Shown piece by piece: positions 8,041 to 16,988 of a DNA stretch of 64,000 bases. Every line of letters begins with the position of its first letter. Position 1 is the first letter of the stretch. A program made the translations under genes and the position numbers. Source of the DNA: F23-B02 sp963625655 (lineage in GTDB: Bacteria; Bacillota; Clostridia; Oscillospirales; Oscillospiraceae); contig CAVFTS010000003.1 of NCBI GenBank assembly GCA_963625655.1, positions 1 through 64,000 of the forward strand. The letters are read 5' to 3'. The notes under the pieces are model-generated. The model had not been told where the DNA came from. It saw only the letters and a program-made list of their open reading frames with translations, and made no database searches.

Positions 8041-9166
8041 ATATCGCATTTCCGTGCTGATTATATTTCAAATCAAATTCGACGGTGCCGTCGGACGTGA
8101 TACTGTATTTTCTCTTTCTGCCGCCGTTGGGGTAGTATTCGTAATGAACGGTATTGACGATGCTGCCGCCTTCGTCCGTCACGGTCTCCTTTCGGAGGAA
8201 GCCCATCTTGTCAAATTCACGCTCCGCCGTGACCCGCACAATATCGCCGGCCGGATTGCGGAGACTCTTCTTCACGGTCATCGGGGCAGTTCCGAAATGT
8301 ACCTGTATAGCGGGGCGAACGTATTTGTAGAGCGATGTGATGGGGATAAGCTCCTCGGAGAGCGCACCGTTACCCAGAACACGCCGACAGTCCCTTGCGA
8401 GAGCTTCACTTCGCAGCCACCATTCTCTCAGATCCTGTACTTTTCGATCTTCGTTGGTTTTCAGATATTTTTCCGCTTCCTTTGCGCTGAGAATAAATAC
8501 ACGGTCAGCGGTAAAGTCGTCGGCGACCGAGATCTGAGACCAGATAAGGCGCTCCTTCTCGGCATCGGAAAATGCTGCGTTTAAGAAATTGCTGTTTAAC
8601 CACGCTCTGAGCTGACATTCCCCCCACGTTACGGGAGCGTAAGCGTTGTGGTACTCTCTCGGTGCCGCTAAGCAGCGTTCGGAAAGCAAAAGCGCCCTTG
8701 AGCCGTGAACGGAAAGCACACGCCAATACATAGGCGAGAACTTGCCGTCCGCAAACTCATACCTGCCAAACGGAACGACATCGCCCTTGCTCAGCGTGGA
8801 TGCGAGCATTGCGGAGACAAACCTGCGGCTATCGGCAGGTTTCGCAGGTTCGGTGCTGTCGGGAGGGGCAATGCCGGTGCCCGCTTCTCCGCTCAAATTG
8901 TCGACACGCTGCGTAAGCTCGGACAGGAGCGAGTCAAGACGGCGCACCTTTATTTCAAGTGCCGAGACCCTGTCGCACAGCTCGGCGTATGTGCCGCCGG
9001 TGAGCGGCCTGCGCAAATGCTTGCTTTGCGTCGGCAGGGGAGCAAAGCTGCGGTGCAGCACGGCATCCTGCGTCGAGTCATACCCGCAGGAGCAGACAGC
9101 TCCGTCGCAAAGTGCCTGCCCGCAGGCAGGACATTTTATCATTTCATTGTGTTCTATCGTAAACAC
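8039..9166 (-). CDS. Zinc-ribbon protein with a DUF6273 domain
   Basis: The 375-aa protein begins with a short zinc ribbon (CPACGQALCDGAVCSCG) and then a coiled-coil segment (about residues 60-95, heptads in VSALEIKVRRLDSLLSELTQ). Residues about 125-290 match DUF6273: FGRYEF, WRVLSVHGSRALLLSERCL, WGECQLRAWLNSNFLNAAF and a WWLRS motif. DUF6273 is frequent in gut Firmicutes and related to formylglycine-generating-like lectin folds, with no known activity. The last 80 residues are YD/RHS-like strands (EFDKMGFLRKETVTDEGG, HYEYYPNGGRKRKY). The start codon appears to be GTG with a weak site; an internal ATG is possible. Confidence 0.72.
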   Translation of the reverse strand: MFTIEHNEMIKCPACGQALCDGAVCSCGYDSTQDAVLHRSFAPLPTQSKHLRRPLTGGTYAELCDRVSALEIKVRRLDSLLSELTQRVDNLSGEAGTGIAPPDSTEPAKPADSRRFVSAMLASTLSKGDVVPFGRYEFADGKFSPMYWRVLSVHGSRALLLSERCLAAPREYHNAYAPVTWGECQLRAWLNSNFLNAAFSDAEKERLIWSQISVADDFTADRVFILSAKEAEKYLKTNEDRKVQDLREWWLRSEALARDCRRVLGNGALSEELIPITSLYKYVRPAIQVHFGTAPMTVKKSLRNPAGDIVRVTAEREFDKMGFLRKETVTDEGGSIVNTVHYEYYPNGGRKRKYSITSDGTVEFDLKYNQHGNAI

Positions 9167-9351
9167 CCCGTTTATGGTTCATTTGCTGTTAGATTACCAC
9201 ATTTTGCTGCGCTGTGCAAGAGCGGCCGGTCGTCTGCGAGAACAAAGACGGAGGCGTCATCTGTCATGGCGCCGCTGCTTGACACGTCGGAATCGGAAAG
9301 GGAAAAGCGAAGCCGCTTTCCTCATAAAAACATCCTCACTCGATAGGGGGC

Positions 9352-9978
9352 TCATTTTTCGCTCTTTGAGCGGAGACTGCGGGGACTGTCGTGTATCTTC
9401 GAGCTGAGTATCAGTGCGACCTGAACGGGGGCTCCGATGAAGAATATCATCCAAATGTTGTAGCTCATGAACTGAAAATAGAAGGATATGAGCGCCGACC
9501 ACACGAAGCCCGACGACAGGATACAGTTTACGCGCTTGAAGTCTGCGATGCCCCAGCGGCGTGCGAATACGAGCGCCACCAAAAACGAAATCGGAACCGC
9601 CCACACGAACGCCATCCAAAACATCGTGCCTCGGCTGTACTGCGAGTACAGGAACACGACGGCGGCGATTATCCACACCATGGTGACCCACAGTGCGGTT
9701 ATGAGGATCTTCTGCGTGAGTTGTTCGTCACGCAGCTTCTCGTCCGGCGAAATGACATGGTGAACGCCGTTTTCCCGCAGCATATCGTCAAGCCCGACGC
9801 CGTACATATCGGCGATGGTCTTGAGCACGATAACGTCGGGCAGCGAGTCTCCCCGCTCCCACTTGGACACCGCCTTATCGGAGTAATTCAGTCTCTCCGC
9901 AAATTCGGCTTGGGTCAAATTATTGCTTTTTCTAAGCTCGCTTATATTCTCGGCGAGCACACGTCTCAAATCATCCAT
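9352..9978 (-). CDS. Membrane-bound XRE-family regulator
   Basis: A 208-aa protein. Residues about 5-65 form a helix-turn-helix of the XRE/Cro type (NLTQAEFAERLNYSDKAVSKWERG, continuing into ADMYGVGLDDML). From about 90 there are four hydrophobic segments (ITALWVTMVWIIAAVVFLYS and onward), so the DNA-binding domain is tethered to the membrane. This architecture is common in Clostridia, and its signals are mostly unknown. It is divergent to the surface-protein gene at 10211 across a 230-base gap, which makes that gene a possible target. Confidence 0.82.
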   Translation of the reverse strand: MDDLRRVLAENISELRKSNNLTQAEFAERLNYSDKAVSKWERGDSLPDVIVLKTIADMYGVGLDDMLRENGVHHVISPDEKLRDEQLTQKILITALWVTMVWIIAAVVFLYSQYSRGTMFWMAFVWAVPISFLVALVFARRWGIADFKRVNCILSSGFVWSALISFYFQFMSYNIWMIFFIGAPVQVALILSSKIHDSPRSLRSKSEK

Positions 9979-10210
9979 AAGCCTATTATATCAGCGAAAA
10001 TCGCTCCTTGCAAGAGCAATTTTCTTGCTTCCGAACTGTCGATTCTCCGGCTCTACCGGCAGGAGAACGGCTCTCTACCGACAATTCTACCGTCGAACAA
10101 AGGGGAGGATGCACTACCGAGGGCGGCGCAGTATAATGAGAGCGTGAAATAAGTAACGCTCCGGCATGACACCGGACGCATGGCAACGGAGTTTAAAGAG
10201 GTTTTGAGAA

Positions 10211-12877
10211 ATGAAGCTGCTTGAGAAAAAGAAAAAAGCGGACGTCGCAGAGACTGATGAGATCGCATCCCCCGCCGCCTCGGAGAAAAAGCCGAAAAGC
10301 AAAAAGCGCAAAGTGCTTTGCATCTGCGGTGCGGTCGTGCTTCTTCTTGCTGCGATAAAGATTGTGCCGAGCTTCTTCGGCGGTGTGTCGGATGCCGATT
10401 TTGCCGACGGCGGTGCGAGCAAGACGCTCCCCGTGCCTGAGGGAGATCCGTCCGGGCAGACGGCGGAGGACAACATTTATATATGTATAGGCGTTATGAA
10501 CTCCGCAAGCTACCGCTCCGAAACGACTGGCAACACGGCGGCGAGCGTCGGCTTTATAGACTACAATCAGCAGATCTACGGACAGCGTGTCGTCACCGAG
10601 GACAGCGTTTTTAACGAGACGATAAGCACCAGCGCACTGGTGAAGGTCGGCGAGCAGAAGTATTTTAAGGACGGCGCCATCCTCGTGCGCAAGGCGGACT
10701 CCGTCAGCGGAACGACGGCTCAATGGAGTAAGGACATTTACGCCATCTCCGACGAGGATTACAGCCACGCATACGGTCAGCTTCCCCGCAACCTCACGAA
10801 TTACGTCGTGAGCGACGAGACGGTGTGCAAGCCCGAAATGCAGAAGGATGCCGACGGAAACTACGTTATAAGCTTCGACCTTGAGCCGGAGGGCGCAAGC
10901 GCATACTACAAGCGCCAGATCTACACCTACAGCGGCGCATCGCAGATGCCCGTGTTCACCGAGGTACACATGGTGTGGACGATAGATTCCCAATGGCGTC
11001 TGCTCAAGATGGAGACCGTCGAGACCTACGAGGTCACGATGTCGGGTCTCGGCAGCATGGGCTGCACCAGCAATATCACGGAGCTGTTCTCCGATTTCGG
11101 CAATGTCACCGACGACCGGAAGGAGTTCCAAAAGTATCTTGAGACCGAGTACGACCCCGACAAGCTTTCAAAGCTCAGCCGTGACGATGCGCTCCAGGAG
11201 GAGCTTTTGGGCATCTTCGAGCGCAACCCGAATCTGAACGTAACGGTCACCGTAGGAGGAAAGCAGTACGTTCTCAAGGCGCACCTTGACATTGCGAACA
11301 TGAGCTTCAAGGTCAAAGGGGAGGTCGAGGGGCTTGACGTGTACGGAGTGTACAGCGGGGGAAAGCTGTACCTGCGTGCGGAAAATCAGAAGATAGTCCT
11401 TAAAGCGGACGATGCCATCGACGCATTCGGCAAGGTCATGGGCGGACTCGGCATGAAGGTTCCCGACATTTCGCTGGAAGGCTCCGCCGTGCAGTCGATA
11501 GTAAACGGCATGGACGTGAAAACAACCTCCAAGGGCAAGACCATCAGCTTTAACGACAGTATGCTTTCGGGCGCAATCAAGATAACGGGCAAGGAAAAGC
11601 CGAAGCTCAAGAGTGCCGACCTTCGGGTGAACGTGGGCGGCAGCACCGTCGGCATATATGCGACCCCGGCAAAGAGCTTCAACAGCGAGTCGCTGTCCGG
11701 CTACACCGACCTTACGGGCGCTCTTACGCTCGTAAGCCCCATCATGGAGAATGTCAGCTCCGGCGGCTGCACCGCCGACGTTACGGTCTCCGGCAGCGGA
11801 ATAAGTCTCTCCGGCAGACTGCGTGTGGCTTACCCCGGCAGCGAGCTCAGAGCGATTTTCGACACGAGCGTTGACGGCGTTGCGGTCAGAGTGACGCTTG
11901 TCGGCGACACGGTGTACGCCGAGGCGGGCAACATCCGCATCAGCGGAAAGCTCGATCAGCTCAAGGATCTGGTCGGCTTCATAACGGAAATGAGCGGCGG
12001 CAGCGCCTCGAGCGGCAGCAATGCCGGCGCTGCGATAGAGAGCTTCTTCGGCGACCTGAGCGTCAAGAAAGCGATAAACTCCGTGAGCGGACTTTCGTGG
12101 TACGACAATGCGCTCCACGCAAGCGTTAATCTCGGCGGGGGAGTGGTCGTGAATGCGGCACTCGGCAGCGGCAGCGTGAGCCTTGAAATGTCGGGTATGC
12201 GCATTAACCTGACCCTCGTGTCAAACGGCGCGCCGAGCATCTCGGCGCCCGCAGGCTCCTTTGTTACCCTGTCGCAGCTTGCACAGTACAAGGATACCCT
12301 TCTGCGCTATGCGGGCGCAAAAGGCATGGAGACGGCGGCAGATCTTAACGTGAACGGCGTTGCGATACATGCCGACATGATATTTGACTTCGGCAGCCCC
12401 ATGGCGGTGAAGGCAAGCTCCAAGCTGCTCGGGACGCAGCTCAACGTAACGCTTTATAACGGCACCGTGTGCATCGACTACGGTGCGATAAGGGTCAAGG
12501 CTGACGAGAGCAATCTGCGTCAGGCGATGGAGACGGCGCTCAAGCTCGTGCCGGGTCTCGGCAGCGGAACGCTTGCGAAGACGGTCGGCGCATATGTGGA
12601 ATTCTTCGACAATTTGTCGCTTGCGAGGGTCGTGGGGGCGATCTCCGAATTCTACTTTGCGGACGGACAGCTGCACATTACGGCAAGCGTTGCGGACGAT
12701 CCTCTGTACTTAAGTCTCACGCCGACGGCGGTGTACGCATCGACGACGGTTTCGGGTACGGCGGTGAGTGCGGTGCTGACGCCGGGGGCGGCGCTCAAGG
12801 AGGCGTCGGTGCTTGCGCCGAGCGGCTACTACATGAGCGTTGACGAGCTATTGGCGGCGGGAGCGATATTCCGCTGA
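10211..12877 (+). CDS. Large membrane-anchored extracytoplasmic protein with three related modules
   Basis: The 888-aa protein has a Lys-rich cytoplasmic start, one transmembrane helix (about 35-52, VLCICGAVVLLLAAIKIV) and a long exported region. Residues about 85-300 form a first mixed domain (KQIYTYSGASQMPVFTEVHMVW). From about 340 the sequence falls into three diverged beta-rich modules. Each has a strand pattern such as GGKLYLRAENQKIVLKAD, VGDTVYAEAGNIRISGK or NGTVCIDYGAIRVKAD, and each ends with a short helix (SLSGYTDLTGALTLVSP, TLSQLAQYKDTLLRYAG, MSVDELLAAG). The pattern recalls LolA/LprG-like lipid-binding folds, but I only infer this. No catalytic motif is visible. It has its own terminator. 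Confidence 0.7.
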   Translation: MKLLEKKKKADVAETDEIASPAASEKKPKSKKRKVLCICGAVVLLLAAIKIVPSFFGGVSDADFADGGASKTLPVPEGDPSGQTAEDNIYICIGVMNSASYRSETTGNTAASVGFIDYNQQIYGQRVVTEDSVFNETISTSALVKVGEQKYFKDGAILVRKADSVSGTTAQWSKDIYAISDEDYSHAYGQLPRNLTNYVVSDETVCKPEMQKDADGNYVISFDLEPEGASAYYKRQIYTYSGASQMPVFTEVHMVWTIDSQWRLLKMETVETYEVTMSGLGSMGCTSNITELFSDFGNVTDDRKEFQKYLETEYDPDKLSKLSRDDALQEELLGIFERNPNLNVTVTVGGKQYVLKAHLDIANMSFKVKGEVEGLDVYGVYSGGKLYLRAENQKIVLKADDAIDAFGKVMGGLGMKVPDISLEGSAVQSIVNGMDVKTTSKGKTISFNDSMLSGAIKITGKEKPKLKSADLRVNVGGSTVGIYATPAKSFNSESLSGYTDLTGALTLVSPIMENVSSGGCTADVTVSGSGISLSGRLRVAYPGSELRAIFDTSVDGVAVRVTLVGDTVYAEAGNIRISGKLDQLKDLVGFITEMSGGSASSGSNAGAAIESFFGDLSVKKAINSVSGLSWYDNALHASVNLGGGVVVNAALGSGSVSLEMSGMRINLTLVSNGAPSISAPAGSFVTLSQLAQYKDTLLRYAGAKGMETAADLNVNGVAIHADMIFDFGSPMAVKASSKLLGTQLNVTLYNGTVCIDYGAIRVKADESNLRQAMETALKLVPGLGSGTLAKTVGAYVEFFDNLSLARVVGAISEFYFADGQLHITASVADDPLYLSLTPTAVYASTTVSGTAVSAVLTPGAALKEASVLAPSGYYMSVDELLAAGAIFR

Positions 12878-12883
12878 GAAGCT

Positions 12884-12920
12884 GAAAATAGCGCGACCGT
12901 TTTTCGGTCACGCTATTTTC
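12884..12920 (+). terminator. Rho-independent terminator
   Basis: GAAAATAGCG and GACCG pair with CGGTC and CGCTATTTTC around a T-rich loop, 7 bases after the stop of the 888-aa protein gene. Confidence 0.85.
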
Positions 12921-12966
12921 ATATCGAAATTTCAAATGAATCGTGAAAAGTGAAGAGTGAAAAAGT

Positions 12967-13006
12967 AAAAACGAAGTCCGTAGGCAAAGCCTACGGACTT
13001 CGTTTT
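12967..13006. terminator. Terminator of the tRNA cluster
   Basis: An 18-bp perfect stem, AAAAACGAAGTCCGTAGG with CCTACGGACTTCGTTTTT, directly downstream (minus sense) of tRNA-Cys, the last gene of the cluster. Confidence 0.88.
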
Positions 13007-13081
13007 TGGAGGCGTCACCCGGATTTGAACCGGGGAATCGCGGATTTGCAGTCCGCTGCCTTACCACTTGGCTATGACGCC
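13007..13081 (-). tRNA. tRNA-Cys (anticodon GCA)
   Basis: Seventy-five bases fold into a cloverleaf with acceptor GGCGTCA/TGACGCC, discriminator T, encoded CCA, and anticodon loop CTGCAAA on a GCGGA/TCCGC stem. Confidence 0.96.
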
Positions 13082-13129
13082 ATATTAGTTTGCAGGCTTT
13101 TGAAAACGCAGCCTGCAAACGTTTTTTTT

Positions 13130-13205
13130 TGGAGCGGGCAACGAGACTCGAACTCGCTACCTCCACCTTGGCAAGGTGGCGCTCTACCGGATGAGCTATG
13201 CCCGC
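13130..13205 (-). tRNA. tRNA-Gly (anticodon GCC)
   Basis: Acceptor GCGGGCA/TGCCCGC, discriminator T and encoded CCA. The anticodon loop TTGCCAA sits on a CCACC/GGTGG stem and the T-loop reads TTCGAGT. Confidence 0.96.
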
Positions 13206-13208
13206 AAA

Positions 13209-13284
<76 letters not shown>

Positions 13285-13292
13285 TTATACTA

Positions 13293-13369
13293 TGGTGGGA
13301 ACAATTGGACTCGAACCAATGACCCCCTGCTTGTAAGGCAGGTGCTCTAACCAGCTGAGCTATGCTCCC
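13293..13369 (-). tRNA. tRNA-Val (anticodon TAC)
   Basis: Acceptor GGGAGCA pairs with TGTTCCC, followed by discriminator A and encoded CCA. The anticodon loop CTTACAA sits on a CCTGC/GCAGG stem. First gene of the four-tRNA cluster. Confidence 0.95.
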
Positions 13370-13419
13370 TCGCTTAGCGGCTTGTTTATTATACTAAACG
13401 CATCATAAATTGTCAACCT

Positions 13420-14307
13420 TTAATTTTCATTTTCTTCGGATTTAATAAGCAGCGCTTTGATATCCTCCGCCTCGAAGCAATAAACGCTGTCGCAGAACTG
13501 GCAGCTCATCTCTACGGGCTCACCCGACTCCGCCATATCCCGCAGCTCATCCTTGCCGACGCTCATGAGCGCCGCCTTAACACGCTCACGGCTGCAATAG
13601 CACTTATACGATATCGGCTCCTCTCCGACGAGGTGGTACTCCATGCCACGCAGAACCTGACGAAAAACCTCCTCCTCGCCGTCCTCGGACAGAACGGTGG
13701 TGAGCTGATCCATCATAAAAATATTGTTTTCGAGGACGTCGATATACTTCTCCGGCGCACCGGGCATCAGCTCCACGATAAAGCCGCCCGCAGCCTTGAC
13801 GCTGAGGTCGGTGTCGATCAGAACACCGAGAGCGCAGGCGGAGGGTATCTGCTCACTTTCGAGCATATACGCCGCCAGATCCTCGGCGATTTCGCCGGAA
13901 ACGAGACGCACGGAGCCGATGTACGGCTCACGCAGACCGAGGTCACGGCTGACGGTGAAGTACCCGTCACGACCGACGGCACCGCCGACATCGAGCTTGC
14001 CGTCGGCTCTCAGCGGGAGATCTGCGGTGGGGTCCGCAACATAGCCTCTAACGCAGCCGGACGAGTCGGATACGGCAATGACGCTGCCGATCCTGCCGCC
14101 GCCGTTTATGCGGACGGTTAGGGAAGCGTCCTCCTCCTTCATCATGTTGCCGAGCAGGGAGGCGGCGCACAGACTGCGGCCGAGAGCCGCAGCTGCGGTG
14201 GGGGTGCAGCGATGGATGTCCTTCGCCCTCTGCACGGTATCCTTGGCGCTGACGAGCGACATTTTAACAAAGCCGTCGGCAGCGGTTGCCCTTAGTATCC
14301 TGTCCAT
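13420..14307 (-). CDS. hslO: Redox-regulated chaperone Hsp33
   Basis: The 295-aa protein is the Hsp33 holdase, activated by oxidation of its zinc-bound cysteines. The N-terminal domain begins MDRILRATAADGFVKMS and contains the conserved GNMMKEEDASLTVRINGGG and GLREPYIGSVRLVSGEIAEDLA segments. The C-terminal zinc switch has the CxC (KCYCSRERV) and CxxC (SCQFCDSVY) pairs, so all four cysteines are present. The start at 14307 is chosen because upstream residues of the same frame are antisense noise over the neighbouring methyltransferase gene. It follows that gene by a 1-base gap in the yerC-methyltransferase-hslO operon. Confidence 0.95.
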   Translation of the reverse strand: MDRILRATAADGFVKMSLVSAKDTVQRAKDIHRCTPTAAAALGRSLCAASLLGNMMKEEDASLTVRINGGGRIGSVIAVSDSSGCVRGYVADPTADLPLRADGKLDVGGAVGRDGYFTVSRDLGLREPYIGSVRLVSGEIAEDLAAYMLESEQIPSACALGVLIDTDLSVKAAGGFIVELMPGAPEKYIDVLENNIFMMDQLTTVLSEDGEEEVFRQVLRGMEYHLVGEEPISYKCYCSRERVKAALMSVGKDELRDMAESGEPVEMSCQFCDSVYCFEAEDIKALLIKSEENEN

Positions 14308-14308
14308 T

Positions 14309-15040
14309 TTAAACTCCGTTTCTTTTTGCCGTGATGAACAGCCTGCCGCCGTCCGACTGCGGGCAGTCGGGGCAAAGCCGCACGTTTTCAAAGCCCGCAA
14401 TTTCAAGCAGCTCCGCAAGGCGCTCCGGCGAATGGGCATATTCGATATGCTCCTCGCCGTCTCTGCGCCACAGTCTGCCGGACTTCGAGAAAATGTCCAT
14501 GCCGTAGCATATCGCATTTTCCTCCGTGTCAAATTCGGCACGCCACAGGCAGAGCATATCCTCCGTCTCGTCAACGGAAATGCTGCCGTCAACGGATTTA
14601 AACCACTCCGGCGTTTTGATGTCGAAGATCAGAAGCCCGCCGGGACGCACGAAAAGGTGCAGCCTGTGAAAAACCTCCGGCAGCTCGGACTCCGGAATGT
14701 AGTTCATGCCGTCGAGCGAGCAGACGGCGGCATCGACCGTCCCGTACAGATCGAGGCCTGACGCCTCCTGACACAGAAACAGCGGCGGAACCGACACCTC
14801 GGCGGCTTTTGAAGCCGCCTGCATGAGCATATCGGGTGATGCGTCCGCCGCAATCATTTCATATCCCCGCTCCGCAAGGAGCCAAGTGAGCGTACCCGTG
14901 CCGCAGCACAGGTCGAGCAGGGTCTTGAACTCTCCGCCGTCGGCGGAAAACTCCTTCTCATAAAAATCGGCAAACTCCACATAGGGAATATCGAGAGTCA
15001 GCCTGTCGTACCAAAAGGCGAGGGGGCCGTAGGCGTTCAT
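14309..15040 (-). CDS. Class I SAM-dependent methyltransferase
   Basis: A 243-aa Rossmann-fold methyltransferase. The SAM-binding motif I is LLDLCCGTGTLTWLLAERG (about residues 41-59), followed by the acidic motif II (MIAADASPDML) and a motif IV-like LDGMNYI. The N-terminus, YGPLAFWYDRLTLDIPYVEF, is typical of a Clostridia/Bacilli group in the YqeM-like family. Substrate unknown. Its ATG overlaps the stop of yerC by 4 bases, so translation is coupled, and hslO follows after 1 base. Confidence 0.85.
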   Translation of the reverse strand: MNAYGPLAFWYDRLTLDIPYVEFADFYEKEFSADGGEFKTLLDLCCGTGTLTWLLAERGYEMIAADASPDMLMQAASKAAEVSVPPLFLCQEASGLDLYGTVDAAVCSLDGMNYIPESELPEVFHRLHLFVRPGGLLIFDIKTPEWFKSVDGSISVDETEDMLCLWRAEFDTEENAICYGMDIFSKSGRLWRRDGEEHIEYAHSPERLAELLEIAGFENVRLCPDCPQSDGGRLFITAKRNGV

Positions 15041-15333
15041 TTCCCGGCGTTCTCCATGCGGCTGAACACGATCTCGTAGCCGTCCTTGCCGTACTTGAGG
15101 GAGCGGTTGACACGGCTTATCGTTGCGCTGGAAGCGCCGGTCTCGGCAAGAATGTCGTTGTACTTCATGTCCTTGCTGAGGCAGACGGCGACCTGATAGC
15201 GCTGCTCCATAGCCTGTATTTCGGTGACGGTGCAGAGATCGTCAAAAAAGTCCATACACTCCTCGACGCTGCGAAGCGTGAGTATAGCCTTGTACATATC
15301 GGCGTTGCGAGGCTTTCTGCTTTGCTTGTTCAT
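15037..15333 (-). CDS. yerC: YerC/YecD-type TrpR-like DNA-binding protein
   Basis: The 98-aa protein belongs to the TrpR superfamily group called YerC. It shows LTLRSVEECMDFFDDLCT, the helix TEIQAMEQRYQVAVCLS and the recognition-helix part TGASSATISRVNRSLKYG. These proteins lack a demonstrated corepressor; the tryptophan-binding context of TrpR is not evident here. First gene of the yerC-methyltransferase-hslO operon, divergent to the NfeD gene, with a roughly 200-base A+T-rich intergenic region that must carry both promoters. Confidence 0.88.
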   Translation of the reverse strand: MNKQSRKPRNADMYKAILTLRSVEECMDFFDDLCTVTEIQAMEQRYQVAVCLSKDMKYNDILAETGASSATISRVNRSLKYGKDGYEIVFSRMENAGK

Positions 15334-15491
15334 TGGTAAGGTCCTCCGTTTAAGGTTTCACTTCAACGCTTTAATTGATGATATAATACATCAATTCTCT
15401 TTAAATGTAAAGCGTTATCGTGTAAAGAAAGCGATAATGCACATGATATGCGTCAATTTACCCCGTATGACACCGCAGCGCAAGTTTCCTG

Positions 15492-15520
15492 TTGAAAAAT
15501 TGACGGGTGTATAGTAGAAT
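15492..15520 (+). promoter_or_regulatory. Sigma-A promoter for the nfeD-SPFH genes
   Basis: TTGAAA (15492-15497) and TAGAAT (15515-15520) are separated by 17 bases. They lie 23 bases upstream of the first start codon, just ahead of its AGGAGG. Confidence 0.65.
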
Positions 15521-15543
15521 GTAATCAAACAGGAGGTGAGCAT

Positions 15544-15996
15544 ATGAGTATGTCGGTTATATGGCTCGTCGCCGTCGTCGTGTTTGCGGCGTTTGAGGCG
15601 GTCACCGTGGGACTTACGTCGATTTGGTTTGCGCTCGGCGCACTTGCGGCGCTTATTGCGGAGCTTTTGGATGCGGCTCTTTGGCTTCAGATCACGCTGT
15701 TTCTCGTCGTTTCGGCGCTCACGCTGTATTTTACGAGACCTCTCGTCAAAAAGTACGTCAACGGAAAGGTTCAGCCCACGAATGCCGATGCGCTCATCGG
15801 CAAGGAGTGCAGGGTCACCGAGAACATTGATAACCTAAACGGCACCGGCGCCGTATACGTTGACGGAAAAACATGGACCGCAAGGAGCGATGACGACACC
15901 GTTATAGAGGCCGGTCAGACCGTCATTGCCGAGCGCATAGAGGGCGTTAAGCTTATCGTAGCAAAGGCCGCCGAGGCTGCGGCTCTTAATAATTAA
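15544..15996 (+). CDS. NfeD family membrane protein
   Basis: A 150-aa NfeD-like protein of the short type. It has two or three transmembrane helices in the first about 70 residues (VIWLVAVVVFAAFEAVTVG, then a hydrophobic IWFALGALAAL helix) and a C-terminal OB-fold (LIGKECRVTENIDNLNGTG, WTARSDDDTVIEAG, VEGVKLIV-like end). NfeD proteins pair with stomatin-type SPFH proteins and form membrane assemblies with them. The next gene is exactly such a partner, 11 bases downstream. AGGAGG precedes the ATG. Confidence 0.88.
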   Translation: MSMSVIWLVAVVVFAAFEAVTVGLTSIWFALGALAALIAELLDAALWLQITLFLVVSALTLYFTRPLVKKYVNGKVQPTNADALIGKECRVTENIDNLNGTGAVYVDGKTWTARSDDDTVIEAGQTVIAERIEGVKLIVAKAAEAAALNN

Positions 15997-16007
15997 GGAG
16001 GAAATTT

Positions 16008-16922
16008 ATGGACGGATTTTTTGACTTTTTGGCCAACGGCGGCTGGATACCGGTTGCGCTTGTCGTCCTTGTGCTGGTGATCATAGCACGCAACATAAGA
16101 GTCGTACAGCAGAGCAGAGTCATGATAATTGAACGTCTGGGCAAGTATCAGACCACCTGGGGTACCGGCATCCATGTCAAGATCCCATTCTTCGAGAAGG
16201 TCGCAAAGACCATTTCGCTCAAGGAGCAGGTCGCAGACTTCCCGCCTCAGCCCGTTATCACCAAGGATAACGTCACTATGCAGATAGACACGGTCATCTA
16301 TTTCCAGATAACCGACCCGAAGCTCTATACCTACGGTATCGAGCATCCCATGATCGCAATCGAGAACCTGTCCGCAACCACGCTGCGTAACATCATCGGC
16401 GATTTGGAGCTTGACCAGTGCCTTACCAGCCGTGACCTCATAAACGGCAAGATGCGCACCATCCTTGACGAAGCCACCGACCCGTGGGGCATCAAGGTAA
16501 ACCGTGTCGAGCTTAAAAACATCCTCCCGCCGAGAGAGATCCAGTCTGCGATGGAAAAGCAGATGAAGGCGGAGCGTGAACGCCGTGAGGCGATACTGCG
16601 TGCGGAAGGCGAAAAGCGTGCGGCAATCCTTGAAGCCGAAGGCGAAAAGGAATCCGCCATCCTCCGTGCGGACGCAAAGAAGCAGCAGCAGATCCTTGAG
16701 GCGGAAGGCGAAGCCGAAGCAATACTCAAGGTTCAGACCGCTACCGCAGAGGGTATCAGACTCATAAATGAGTCCTGCCCCAGCGAGGCGGTGCTGAAGA
16801 TCAAGGCACTCGAAGCCTTCGCTGCCGCCGCAAACGGTCAGGCGACGAAGATCATCATCCCCAGCGAGATACAGGGCATTGCCGGTCTTGCGGAGGGCGT
16901 CGTCGAATCGATAAAGAAGTAA
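16008..16922 (+). CDS. SPFH/Band 7 (stomatin/QmcA-like) protein
   Basis: The 304-aa protein has one N-terminal transmembrane helix (IPVALVVLVLVIIARNI), then an SPFH domain beginning RVVQQSRVMIIERLGKYQTTW and containing DNVTMQIDTVIYFQITDP. A long charged coiled coil (about 180-250: alternating RAEGEKRAAILEAEGEKE repeats) leads to a C-terminal segment EIQGIAGLAEGVVESIKK. Family members form large ring-shaped membrane microdomain scaffolds, often acting with NfeD and membrane proteases. The AGGAGG site is strong. Length and order are typical. Confidence 0.92.
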   Translation: MDGFFDFLANGGWIPVALVVLVLVIIARNIRVVQQSRVMIIERLGKYQTTWGTGIHVKIPFFEKVAKTISLKEQVADFPPQPVITKDNVTMQIDTVIYFQITDPKLYTYGIEHPMIAIENLSATTLRNIIGDLELDQCLTSRDLINGKMRTILDEATDPWGIKVNRVELKNILPPREIQSAMEKQMKAERERREAILRAEGEKRAAILEAEGEKESAILRADAKKQQQILEAEGEAEAILKVQTATAEGIRLINESCPSEAVLKIKALEAFAAAANGQATKIIIPSEIQGIAGLAEGVVESIKK

Positions 16923-16988
16923 ACTGCGCTATGACATATCCGGCGGCGTCAGCCGCCGGATATTCGTAATGTCCGAACAGGAGAGATT

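Noticed and set aside
14308..14592. N-terminal extension of the hslO frame
   Set aside because: It overlaps the methyltransferase gene in another frame; Hsp33 homology starts at the ATG at 14307.
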